Part shown: piece after piece, positions 21,537-31,038 of the stretch
Layout of the letters: each line of letters opens with the position of its first letter
Position numbering within the stretch: position 1 is the first letter of the stretch
Notes under the pieces: generated by a model
What the model saw: the letters and a program-made list of their open reading frames with translations, nothing else
What the model was told of the DNA's origin: nothing
Database searches by the model: none
Made by a program: the position numbers and the translations under genes
Assembly: GCA_027491355.1 (NCBI GenBank)
Contig: JAIXWI010000019.1
Span: 59,261 to 123,260 of the forward strand
Source: Bacteroidota bacterium
GTDB lineage: Bacteria; Bacteroidota; Bacteroidia; UKL13-3
Direction: 5' to 3'
DNA: 64,000 nucleotides

Positions 21537-22440
21537 GGTGAAGAGATTTGAGTTGATTGTCTACAATTTGAAGGCCTTCCTTAAAAGTATGCGCTTGGTA
21601 ATTCAGCAGAGTAATAGCTTTGTGAATTTGAAAGCCAGTAATAGGTGGTCGCTTGGCTGGTTGTTGAATGCCTTCACTGCTGGACATGCTGATCAATGAT
21701 TTATCCAAGTTCCAAAAATCGGCAACCTGCACCACCAAATCATAAATACTCATAAAGTTTTGACCAGAAATATGAAAAATACCAGTTGCTTTTTGAGCAG
21801 CAACCAATGCACAAGCTTTTGCTAAATCTTCGGCCAATGTAGGGGTCCTGAACTGGTCTGCTACCACTTGAATGGACTTACCACTTTCTAAAGCATTTTT
21901 AGCCCACAATACAATATTGGAACGGCTCATGTCTTTGACAACACCATACACCAATACTGTGCGAAGAATTGCCCATGAATTTGAATGGGCTTGCACCAAT
22001 TGTTCTGCCTTGAGTTTAGAGTGCCCATAATAGCTAAGCGGATTGGGCTTTTCGTTTTCATGCAAGGGACCATGTGTACCATCAAAGATGAAATCGGTTG
22101 ACAAATGAATCAAATGAGCGTTAATTTGGTTACAAGCATTCACAATAAATTGAACCGCTTTAACATTGAGCAAATCACAGTTTACCTGATCTAATTCACA
22201 GGCATCTACATTGGTCATTGCTGCTGTATGTATAACGACATCGGGTTTTGTTTCATTGAATACTTGGTTCACTTCCGCTTCAATTGTAATGTCTAAAGCA
22301 CAGTAAGTATAATTTCCCGGAAAGGGATACCTGTCAGCTCCTCTTGCTGTTGCAATCAGTTCAACTTCTGGAAATTGTTTGTAATGATCCAACAACTTTT
22401 GACCTAAAAGCCCATTACTGCCTGTTACCAATACTTTCAT
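21529..22440 (-). CDS. dTDP-4-dehydrorhamnose reductase-like (RmlD) SDR protein
   Basis: VLVTGSNGLLGQKLLDHY, AAMTNVDACE, LIHLSTDFIFDGTHGP, NPLSYYGHSKLKAEQ. Confidence 0.88.
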   Translation of the reverse strand: MKVLVTGSNGLLGQKLLDHYKQFPEVELIATARGADRYPFPGNYTYCALDITIEAEVNQVFNETKPDVVIHTAAMTNVDACELDQVNCDLLNVKAVQFIVNACNQINAHLIHLSTDFIFDGTHGPLHENEKPNPLSYYGHSKLKAEQLVQAHSNSWAILRTVLVYGVVKDMSRSNIVLWAKNALESGKSIQVVADQFRTPTLAEDLAKACALVAAQKATGIFHISGQNFMSIYDLVVQVADFWNLDKSLISMSSSEGIQQPAKRPPITGFQIHKAITLLNYQAHTFKEGLQIVDNQLKSLHHA

Positions 22441-22575
22441 AAGAAATAATATAGGCCTGCAATATGCGGTAAATGAGCCTTTTTCACAAGTTTATGAAGC
22501 AGCATAAGTACATTTACCCAATTTAATTTTTACCTGATAAAGACTTAAAAAACTGCCAGACTGTCAGATATTCTA

Positions 22576-22583
22576 TATATTTG
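22576..22583 (+). promoter_or_regulatory. Putative -7 element (TATATTTG) upstream of miaB
   Basis: Matches TAnnTTTG; lies ~22 nt before ATG 22605. No clear TTG -33 seen. Confidence 0.35.
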
Positions 22584-22604
22584 CAGGTCGAATTTAAATA
22601 CCCA

Positions 22605-23987
22605 ATGAAAGGAATCACCGCAAATATTGAGCGTCCCAATGCCCAAAGAAAACTATACATTGAAACCTATGGCTGTGCTATGAACCTGGCTGACAGCGAA
22701 GTAGTAGCATCCATCTTATCAGACAAGGGGTTTCAAACCACCCACCAAATAGAACAAGCAGATGTAGTTTTTATCAATACTTGTTCAATCAGAGACAATG
22801 CAGAATCACATGTTTGGGGAAGATTGAAAGAATTCAAACCCCACAAACGGAAAAATCCAAAATTAATCATTGGGGTATTGGGTTGTATGGCAGAAAGACT
22901 AAAAAATGATTTACTTGAAAAAGAACAAATCATAGACATTGTTGTAGGCCCAGATGCATACAGAGACATTCCCAGACTCATTGAACAAGTTGATGAAGGA
23001 AGCAAAGCGGTCAATGTATTGTTGTCGAGAGAAGAAACTTATGCTGAAATTACTCCAGTACGTTTGAGTTCGAATGGAGTTACTGCATTTATTTCCATTA
23101 TGAGGGGCTGTAACAACATGTGTTCTTTTTGCGTGGTACCTTTTACAAGAGGAAGAGAAAGGAGCAGACCTTCTGCGTCTATTGTAAAGGAAGCAACCGA
23201 GTTGTATCAAGCTGGCTACAAAGAAGTCACCTTGCTAGGACAAAATGTAGATTCATACAATGAACAAAATGATGCAGGCGAAAGTATTTGCAATTTTGCT
23301 GGTTTATTAAAAAAAGTGGCAGCTGTTGCGCCAAATTTGAGGGTTCGTTTTAGCAGTTCGCATCCTAAAGACATTACCGATGAGGTATTGTTTGCCATGC
23401 AAAGCCATCCCAATATTTGCAAGCATATTCATTTTCCAATTCAATCGGGCAATAGCCGAGTGTTGAATTTAATGAACCGCACCTACGACAGAGAATGGTT
23501 GATAAAACGTATTCAACGCATCCGAGAATTGATACCAAACTGTGGCATTTCCACTGATATCATTGCTGGCTTTTGCACAGAAACAGATGCTGAACACCAA
23601 GAAACTGTTAACATGATGCGTGACCTGCAGTTCAATTTTGCCTTTATGTATGCATACAGTGAAAGAGAAGGCACCTTGGCACAGAGAAGATATGCTGATG
23701 ATGTACCAGCTGAAGTTAAAAGCAGTAGATTGGCTGAAATAATTGGTACACAACAAAAGAATTCTGTTTATTTAAACCAAAGAGAAATTGGTAAAATACA
23801 TACGGTTTTAGCTGAAGGTTTTTCTAAACGTTCCGATCAAGATTTACGTGGCCGAAATGACCAAAACATCATTGTTATTTTCCCGAAAGAAAATTATGAA
23901 AAAGGTCAATACGTTAGGGTAAGGATTGAAAGTGCAACACAAACTACCTTGATAGGCAAAGCCATAGAACATATTCCTCAACCTTAA
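22605..23987 (+). CDS. miaB: tRNA-2-methylthio-N6-dimethylallyladenosine synthase MiaB
   Basis: [64 protein letters not shown]-like C-terminus. The ORF track start 22581 is a TTG inside the putative -7 element; ATG 22605 preferred. Confidence 0.95.
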   Translation: MKGITANIERPNAQRKLYIETYGCAMNLADSEVVASILSDKGFQTTHQIEQADVVFINTCSIRDNAESHVWGRLKEFKPHKRKNPKLIIGVLGCMAERLKNDLLEKEQIIDIVVGPDAYRDIPRLIEQVDEGSKAVNVLLSREETYAEITPVRLSSNGVTAFISIMRGCNNMCSFCVVPFTRGRERSRPSASIVKEATELYQAGYKEVTLLGQNVDSYNEQNDAGESICNFAGLLKKVAAVAPNLRVRFSSSHPKDITDEVLFAMQSHPNICKHIHFPIQSGNSRVLNLMNRTYDREWLIKRIQRIRELIPNCGISTDIIAGFCTETDAEHQETVNMMRDLQFNFAFMYAYSEREGTLAQRRYADDVPAEVKSSRLAEIIGTQQKNSVYLNQREIGKIHTVLAEGFSKRSDQDLRGRNDQNIIVIFPKENYEKGQYVRVRIESATQTTLIGKAIEHIPQP

Positions 23988-24002
23988 TACTTAGGCACAC
24001 TA

Positions 24003-25244
24003 ATGAACATTCAAGATATCAAACAAAGATTTGAGATTATAGGAAATTCACCCTTGTTAAACATTGCATTGGAAACAGCTGTTAAAGTTGCTGCCACAGA
24101 CATTACGGTATTAATCAATGGTGAAAGTGGAGTTGGGAAAGAAGCGTTTTCAAAAATCATTCACTCATTAAGTCATCGCAAACATGGGCCATTCATTGCA
24201 GTAAACTGTGGTGCAATTCCTGAAGGCACCATCGACTCAGAATTATTTGGCCATGAAAAAGGATCATTTACTGGTGCACACGAAACAAGAAAAGGCTATT
24301 TTGAAACAGTTAACGGAGGCACCATTTTTTTAGATGAAGTAGGAGAACTACCGCTTGAAACCCAAGCACGTTTATTACGGGTTTTAGAGAGTGGAGAATT
24401 CATTAAAGTAGGTTCTAGCAAAGCACAAAAAACAGATGTTAGGGTTGTAGCTGCAACCAACAAAGATTTGCTCGATTTATCCATGACTGGTAAATTTAGA
24501 GAAGATTTGTATTACCGACTTTCAACTGTTCCAATTAAGGTGCCACCATTGAGAGAACGTAAAGAAGACATCAACTTATTGTTTAGAAAATTCTCTGCAG
24601 ACTTTGCAGAAAAGTACCATTCTAAACCTGTCATACTTGAACCAGATGCACTTCAACTATTGGTTAATTTTAGATGGCCAGGAAACATCCGACAATTGAA
24701 AAACATTGCTGAGCAGTTGTCTGTATTAGATGAAGATAAAATAGTCAATGGCGCCGAATTAAAAAGAGTACTTCCACCAGAGAAAACAGGTTTACCAATG
24801 GTTTTAGGCAATTTCAACAACGAAATGCAACTGAGTGAAAGAGACATCATGTACAAATTTCTACTCGATCTCCGAAAAGACCTTTCTGATTTAAAAGGGG
24901 TAGTTTATGACATGATGCAAAACAGAGAGCACTTTGGTAATGTTCCGGTTAATGCCAACCCTATTTTTAGTGCAAACGAACTCAATACTGTTCACCATAC
25001 AACACCTGTTACACCTACCGTAGTACAAATCAATCCTGGAACTAACTTGGTAAAATCGGGTGATTACATCGATATCACAGAAGCCAATATGGAACCAGAA
25101 TCATTGTCATTGGAGCAAAAAGAAATTGAATTGATAAAAAAATCACTGGATAAACACAATGGCAAACGCAAGAAAGCTGCACAAGAATTGGGTATTTCGG
25201 AGCGAACGCTATACCGAAAAATCAAACAATATGATTTGGAATAG
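24003..25244 (+). CDS. Sigma-54-dependent Fis-family transcriptional regulator (AAA+ and HTH, no receiver domain)
   Basis: GESGVGKEAFSKIIH, FGHEKGSFTGAHETRKGYFE, GGTIFLDEVGELPLETQARLLRVLE, C-terminal KKAAQELGISERTLYRKIKQYDL. Confidence 0.93.
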   Translation: MNIQDIKQRFEIIGNSPLLNIALETAVKVAATDITVLINGESGVGKEAFSKIIHSLSHRKHGPFIAVNCGAIPEGTIDSELFGHEKGSFTGAHETRKGYFETVNGGTIFLDEVGELPLETQARLLRVLESGEFIKVGSSKAQKTDVRVVAATNKDLLDLSMTGKFREDLYYRLSTVPIKVPPLRERKEDINLLFRKFSADFAEKYHSKPVILEPDALQLLVNFRWPGNIRQLKNIAEQLSVLDEDKIVNGAELKRVLPPEKTGLPMVLGNFNNEMQLSERDIMYKFLLDLRKDLSDLKGVVYDMMQNREHFGNVPVNANPIFSANELNTVHHTTPVTPTVVQINPGTNLVKSGDYIDITEANMEPESLSLEQKEIELIKKSLDKHNGKRKKAAQELGISERTLYRKIKQYDLE

Positions 25245-25335
25245 GTAATTGGTTTGGAGAACTTATTTAGTTGTGTGTGAGTTATTGGTTTGATAGTTGT
25301 TGCTCAAGAATTGTCAATCGGTTGTTGTTTAATTG

Positions 25336-26107
25336 GAACATCCGATTGATATTGGTTTAGGGATGAGATTTTGAATAGTCTTGAGTGAATGGTCGTGTGA
25401 GAGTTTTGAATTTGATTCTCCCTTTTTTCGAAAAACTAAATTGCTGCTTTTGAACGGTAATTGGCTAAAAGTCATTTTCCGTACCTTTTTTCTTGATAAA
25501 AAAGGTACCCCAAAAATCAAGACCTCCGCCAATCGGCTTAAAATCTATCTGCGTCCTTGTTCTCCACGCGCATAACGCAGCAAGTCAATACTGTTTCTGC
25601 TTGTTGTTTTTTGTTAATTGCTGTCGGGATTCGCTTGCTGCAGGCTTACCCACAACAAGTACTGGTGATTTTGTGCGCCGATTGACAATGGTCGATTCAT
25701 TCGAACGAGATTGGTTTTGGGATGAGATTTGAATAGTCTTGTGTGAATGGTCGAGCCATAGTTTTGAATTTGATTCTCCCTTTTTTCAAGTTGAAAAATT
25801 CAAAAAACTAGTTTGCAGCTTTTGATCGGTAATTGGTTAAAAGTCATGTTTCGTACCTTTTTTCTTGATAAAAAAGGTACCCCAAAAATCAAGACCTCCG
25901 CCAATCGGCTTAAAATCTATCTGCGTCCTTGTTCTCCACGCGCATAACGCAGCAAGTCAATATTGGTTTCTGCTTGTTGTTTTTAGTTAATTGCTGTCGG
26001 GATTCGCTTGCTGCAGGCCTTCCCACAACAAGCACTGGTGATTTTGTGCGCCGATTGACAATGGTCGGAAAATCCGATTGGTATTTTCTTTTGGATGAGA
26101 TTTTTAG
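25336..26107. repeat. Left array: two ~370 bp direct repeats (copies A and B), each with hairpin and ~156 bp core
   Basis: The GTACCTTTTTTCTTGATAAAAAAGGTACC...ATCAAGACCTCCGCCAATCGGC...GCGCCGATTGACAATGGTCG block recurs 372 bp apart (25481 and 25853). Confidence 0.9.
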
Positions 26108-26187
26108 TGACTTCTTTAATTATAATTTGAATTTAAAAATCAAACATAAAATGACTCATTTATTTTGAAGATACTTTGAAAATAAAA

Positions 26188-29100
26188 TCAAAAACTTCGA
26201 ACAGCTCTAACTAAAAACCAACTAATATTGGGATTCTTTACATAATACCATGATACTTGACTACATACCGTTACTGCTATTGCTAATGTTTTATTATCTA
26301 TATTACTCTCTGAGGAAGACCAATAAGGTTGACCATATCCACAAGAAAGATCTATATAACTTCGATTGAGTACTAACTTTTTCAATTCTTGTTCACTTGG
26401 TAAATACCAATCGTCAAAACCATTTACAACTAAATCATTACAAGCTTTTGCTGCTGAATATTGACTGCATCCACTTACTATTAATGCTGTATTTGCTGCT
26501 CCAGTACCAATTGCTGTTGCTGTTCCCATACTTGTGCCATCACAACCCCAGCTATATCCACAGCCCCAATACTGACAACCATTTGCATTTACATTACAGT
26601 CATTAGGAGCTGCAATAATTCCATGTATTTTATTTGCATCATATCCCAAATCACCTGGTTCTAAGATGTAGGCAACTTTACCACCACCAAATACAGAACC
26701 AACAGTTAAGTTCTTGACTACTCTTGTAAACACACAAGTTTTTCCTCCAATTGCAATACTAAAACTTGCGGTGCCTGTAGTATTGGGTGTGCCTGAAATA
26801 GTTAGAACCAATGTGCCATTACCATTGTTCAAAGTGCCCGCTACAAGTGTTGCTATTAAACCAGATACGCCTGTAGAACTAATGATTCTAGAATAGTATG
26901 AAGCTCCATTGGCTCCAGTATAATTTAGAGTTACAGTAACATTACTGGCTGCAATACCATTGTATAAATTCCCTCCATTCGCTGTTGTATCATGTTGCAG
27001 GCTTTGAATTGAGGGGGTAAGTGAAGTGCAAGGTACATATGATGACACCCCACCACACACATACTCTGCCCATTTGCAATTACACAATTGGTCTTTGCAG
27101 AAATATCTTTGAGCTTGATTGGTTGTTGTGTTGGTGGTATCATTTCCTCCAAACAAGAATACCATGTTATTAGCTGTTTTGGCTTCTATGTTAGTTCTGT
27201 TGGTGTTTTGGGTATTGCTTTGTTGGTACCATGCATTGCTTGTAAAGTCAAATACATATACCTTGTTTGAGTTGGTATTGTTTGCTTGTTTGCCGCCAAA
27301 CACATACAATTTGTTGTCGTAATTGGTAGCACCCACTTGTGTCAATGCTACTGGCAAATCAGGCATGGCAGTCCAAGTATTGTTTGTTGGATTGTAAACC
27401 TCTACACTGCTTATAGGTTGGCTATTGTTATTTGTTCCGCCTATTTTGTATAGCTTGTTGTTATAAGCTACCAATCTGCTTTGAGTTGTATTTATAGTTG
27501 GATTGGCAAGTGCTGTATAGCTATTTGTTTGTGGGTTGTATTGAATGAAGGTATTTTGATTATTGTTGTAACCTAATACATAAATTTTGTTATTGATACT
27601 TGCTGTATACACACTGCTAGTTGAAGTACTTGTTTGGTTGGCTTTGTTCTGCCAAGTATTGCTAGCAATATCATAAGCTTCTGTTGTACCATTGGTATTG
27701 AAACAATACACTTTGCCATTGGCTTCGGCTAAGCCACATTCAATACAAGCTGTTGGTTTGTTTGCAATGGCCGTGTATTTTCTGTCATTTACATTGTACT
27801 TATGTGCATTGTTTGTATAGTTTTGGTTAAACAAATAAATATTAGAATAATAAGAAGTGGCCCTTACAAGGCTTTGTGCTGGTAAGTTTACGGTTGAAAC
27901 AAGTGTGTCGTTTGCGCAGATATTGGCGGCGGCTAAAGCCGCCGCCAAACTCCTATACGTTACACGTATGCTTTGGTCACTCGTAACATTTTTAAAAGTA
28001 TAAGAACTAGCAGTTGGTACTTGAACGCCGTTTACAATGACACTATCAATCCAATACCCTGAATTGGGTGTGAAAGTGTAGGTTTGGTTTGAACCTGGAT
28101 TAACTGAAATGGTTCCTGAAGGGCTGATGCTGCCGTTTGAAGATGATACAGAAACAATTTGGTTTTTAACATATACTGTAACACTGTCTATACAACTGCT
28201 GATTCCATTACTAACAGTACAATAATAAGTGGTGGTAGTACTTGGATTAACAGAAATAGATTCAGTAGTATCACCAGTTGACCAAAAATAACTTACATTA
28301 TCTTGTTTATATGAAGCTTCTACGTATAATCTTTTGAGAGTACCATAGCAGGGATCACCAAAAACAGAATTAGTTGCAGGTATAACTGCATTAGATTTTC
28401 CTATTAAATAATTTTCAACTACAGCTTTAGACAAACTATAATGACAACTTCCTGTTGAAAAGTTGCCACAACTGCCATTCGGTGTACCATAGCTTGCAAA
28501 ATTGATTTTTGAAAACACGGCACCTTGTGGTAGACTAAATGAAATTTGATTTCCTTCTTGCGCTGTTCGGCAAATTATACTAGAATTTGAAACACTAAGA
28601 TTTATAGTGTCTCCTTTAAATATCATTGTATCACTTATATCAATTTTAACATTTATAAGATTCACAAAAACACTGTCTATTCCAAAGCAAGAACCACTTG
28701 TAACTTTGCAACTAAACCAACCAGAATTATTTACATCGATATATGATTTATTTGAACCTGTACTCCATAAATAACTATCAAATGAATTATTTATAAATAA
28801 CATTTGACTACCTCCACAAGCATTTATTGTATCTTGTAAAATAAAATTATTAGTAAAATTTATACATGGGTTAATTCCTGTATACATTGCTACGATTTCT
28901 GACGGTGTTATGACCCGATTATAGATTGCAATATCATCAAGAATCCCTTTGAAATACCTACTATCTCTGTTATAAGCACCAATTGATGAAAAAGTTGCAG
29001 AACCAGTAAAAAAACTAAAATTTGGAGTAAGACTTGATGAATCTACAAGATGAGAATTAATATAAATTTTCACCTTATTCCCTTGTGAATATGTAAGTAC

Positions 29101-29571
29101 ACAATGATACCAACTATTATTGTTTATATATGCTCCTGGATTTACATAATGTAATCCATCAGAAAGTTTAACCCCTCCACTCAAATATTTTAACCCATTG
29201 TTTAAATTAAAATTAGACAATTCCCATTCCCTGCTTCCTTGATAGTATATTAATTGCTGTCCAGCGCTTAAATCATTTGAATTCAACCAAATTGAAATTG
29301 AAAATGAATTACTCGAAACCACATTTGGGATATTTATGCAATCATTCCCATCAAAACTGAATGCTTTATTTTGATAGCCATTTTTATCTGCTGTCAGAGA
29401 AGCCCCGTTGACTGTTCCATGATTCCCATTTCCACTTTCATCATTGGCATTGCCATTAAAAGGCCACCATGCTAATAAACCATTGGTAGGAATATATGAA
29501 GGGATATTTTGACTGCGAGAAATTGAGCTAATGAATAGCAACATCAAAAGTAGGTAGTTTTTATATTTCAT
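26188..29571 (-). CDS. Mosaic secreted surface protein: LamG, InlB-type repeat, Kelch-like repeats, DUF1566-like C-terminus
   Basis: Signal peptide; GLLAWWPFNGNANDESGNGNHGTVNGA (LamG); Kelch-like YNNKLYKIGGTNNNSQPISSVEVYNPTNNTWTAMPDLP; C-terminal DDWYLPSEQELKKL...YWSSSES...FLVRAVRSF. Confidence 0.8.
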   Translation of the reverse strand: MKYKNYLLLMLLFISSISRSQNIPSYIPTNGLLAWWPFNGNANDESGNGNHGTVNGASLTADKNGYQNKAFSFDGNDCINIPNVVSSNSFSISIWLNSNDLSAGQQLIYYQGSREWELSNFNLNNGLKYLSGGVKLSDGLHYVNPGAYINNNSWYHCVLTYSQGNKVKIYINSHLVDSSSLTPNFSFFTGSATFSSIGAYNRDSRYFKGILDDIAIYNRVITPSEIVAMYTGINPCINFTNNFILQDTINACGGSQMLFINNSFDSYLWSTGSNKSYIDVNNSGWFSCKVTSGSCFGIDSVFVNLINVKIDISDTMIFKGDTINLSVSNSSIICRTAQEGNQISFSLPQGAVFSKINFASYGTPNGSCGNFSTGSCHYSLSKAVVENYLIGKSNAVIPATNSVFGDPCYGTLKRLYVEASYKQDNVSYFWSTGDTTESISVNPSTTTTYYCTVSNGISSCIDSVTVYVKNQIVSVSSSNGSISPSGTISVNPGSNQTYTFTPNSGYWIDSVIVNGVQVPTASSYTFKNVTSDQSIRVTYRSLAAALAAANICANDTLVSTVNLPAQSLVRATSYYSNIYLFNQNYTNNAHKYNVNDRKYTAIANKPTACIECGLAEANGKVYCFNTNGTTEAYDIASNTWQNKANQTSTSTSSVYTASINNKIYVLGYNNNQNTFIQYNPQTNSYTALANPTINTTQSRLVAYNNKLYKIGGTNNNSQPISSVEVYNPTNNTWTAMPDLPVALTQVGATNYDNKLYVFGGKQANNTNSNKVYVFDFTSNAWYQQSNTQNTNRTNIEAKTANNMVFLFGGNDTTNTTTNQAQRYFCKDQLCNCKWAEYVCGGVSSYVPCTSLTPSIQSLQHDTTANGGNLYNGIAASNVTVTLNYTGANGASYYSRIISSTGVSGLIATLVAGTLNNGNGTLVLTISGTPNTTGTASFSIAIGGKTCVFTRVVKNLTVGSVFGGGKVAYILEPGDLGYDANKIHGIIAAPNDCNVNANGCQYWGCGYSWGCDGTSMGTATAIGTGAANTALIVSGCSQYSAAKACNDLVVNGFDDWYLPSEQELKKLVLNRSYIDLSCGYGQPYWSSSESNIDNKTLAIAVTVCSQVSWYYVKNPNISWFLVRAVRSF

Positions 29572-29761
29572 ATTTAAAATTAACTATTATTTAAAATATA
29601 TTAATTGACACGAATATAGTATTATTATTATTTTGTTATTTTATTGGGCAAATATGAACTGGTATTTTCTAATCAGTGTTAATCAGATTTATTCACTATA
29701 ATATTTATAACAATTATTGAGAGTGTATTTATTGGTCCGTTTAAGTTTCAGTTAATAGTCT

Positions 29762-30390
29762 TTTGATTCTCCCTTTTTTCAAGTTGAAAAATTCAAAAAA
29801 CTAGTTTGCTGCTTTTGAACGGTAATTGGTTAAAAGTCATTTTCCATACCTTTTTTCTTGATAAAAAAGGTACCCCAAAAATCAAGACCTCCGCCAATCG
29901 GCTTAAAATCTATCTGCGTCCTTGTTCTCCACGCGTCTGACGCAGCAATCTAAATTTCTGTTAATATTGAGCTATGGCTTGTTGCTTTGGCATTCGCTTG
30001 CTGCAGGCCTTCCCCACATCAAGTACTGGTGATTTTGTGCGCCGATTGACAATGGTCGGAACATCCGATTGATATCTTCTTTTGGATGAGATTTTAATTA
30101 GTCTTGCGTGAATGGTCGTTTGAGAGTTTTGAATTTGATTATCTCTTTTTTTGATAAAATTTTAAAAAAAGAGTTTGCTGCTTTTGAACGGGAATTGGTT
30201 AAAAGTCATGTTTTCGTACCTTTTTTCTTGATAAAAAAGGTACCCCAAAAATCAAGACCTCCGCCAATGGTCGGGGGCTTCCGAAAGATATTTTCTTTTG
30301 TGATGAGATTTTGAATAGTCTTGAGTGAATGGTCGTTTGAGATTTTTTGAATTTGATTATCCTTTTTTTTTGATAAAAAGGAAGCAAAAA
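29762..30390. repeat. Right array: repeat copies C (full core), D (core absent) and a degenerate remnant E
   Basis: Same block as the left array at 29846 and 30216 (370 bp apart). D reads CCGCCAATGGTCGG where A-C have the core. E is a degraded CCTTTTTTTTTGATAAAAAGGAAGCAAAAAATGATG. Confidence 0.9.
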
Positions 30391-30397
30391 ATGATGC

Positions 30398-30976
30398 TTA
30401 TTCTTTCGCGCCCAGATACGCTTGCGCAATTTCTTCTAATTCTTGATACCAGGCTTTGCCGTATTTGCGTTCGAGGGCTGTTTGTAAAAAACGGTAAACA
30501 GGAACACCTTCCTTCTTACCGAGTTCACAAGCATCTTTGCAAATGCTCCATTGGTGGTAATTGAGGCCCTCGAAATCGCCAATTTTAATGGCTCTGATAG
30601 GATACAAATGACAAGAAATTGGTTTTTGAAAATGGGTATCCCCTGCTTTCCATGCTTGTTCAATGCCACAGTGCAATTGACCATTGGCATCTCGGTTGAC
30701 AAAATTGCATTCACCTGTTGGCAAACAAGTGGTCACCCATTCATCGTCTTCATCTTTTTCTACAAAACCTCTTTTTTGAATATCTGCAATAGACTCAGCA
30801 GTTAAAAAAGGTTTTATTTTAGGCCATTCTTGCTTTAAAATTTCAACTTCTTCTGCCAAAACTGGCGCACCCGCATCTCCTTCTACACAACAAGCTCCTT
30901 TACATTTATTGAGGTTACAGATGAATTGTTTTTCGAAAATATCTTCAGAAATGAGCTGTTCGCCTAGAATTATCAT
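30398..30976 (-). CDS. DUF3109-type Cys-rich protein
   Basis: CNLNKCKGACCVEGDAGAPVL, CLPTGECNFVNRDANGQLHCGIEQA, KPISCHLYPIRAI. Confidence 0.85.
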   Translation of the reverse strand: MIILGEQLISEDIFEKQFICNLNKCKGACCVEGDAGAPVLAEEVEILKQEWPKIKPFLTAESIADIQKRGFVEKDEDDEWVTTCLPTGECNFVNRDANGQLHCGIEQAWKAGDTHFQKPISCHLYPIRAIKIGDFEGLNYHQWSICKDACELGKKEGVPVYRFLQTALERKYGKAWYQELEEIAQAYLGAKE

Positions 30977-31038
30977 GATGCAATGTAAAACTTCATGAAG
31001 AAACCTACAAACAATCAGATTTGATTATCTTTGCATCA

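Noticed and set aside
25493-26168. ORFs translating to ...CCRDSLAAGLPTTSTGDFVRRLTMV... (25493-25732, 25929-26168) as paralogous small proteins
   Set aside because: They are translations of the repeat/core DNA; similarity follows from the nucleotide repeat and the frames carry no other coding evidence.
25336-30390. CRISPR array
   Set aside because: Repeat period is ~370 bp, with few copies and no short regular repeat-spacer structure or cas genes.
30108-30429. ORFs FFLIKKVPQKSRPPP... on both strands as genes
   Set aside because: They derive from the hairpin segment of the repeat and terminate irregularly.
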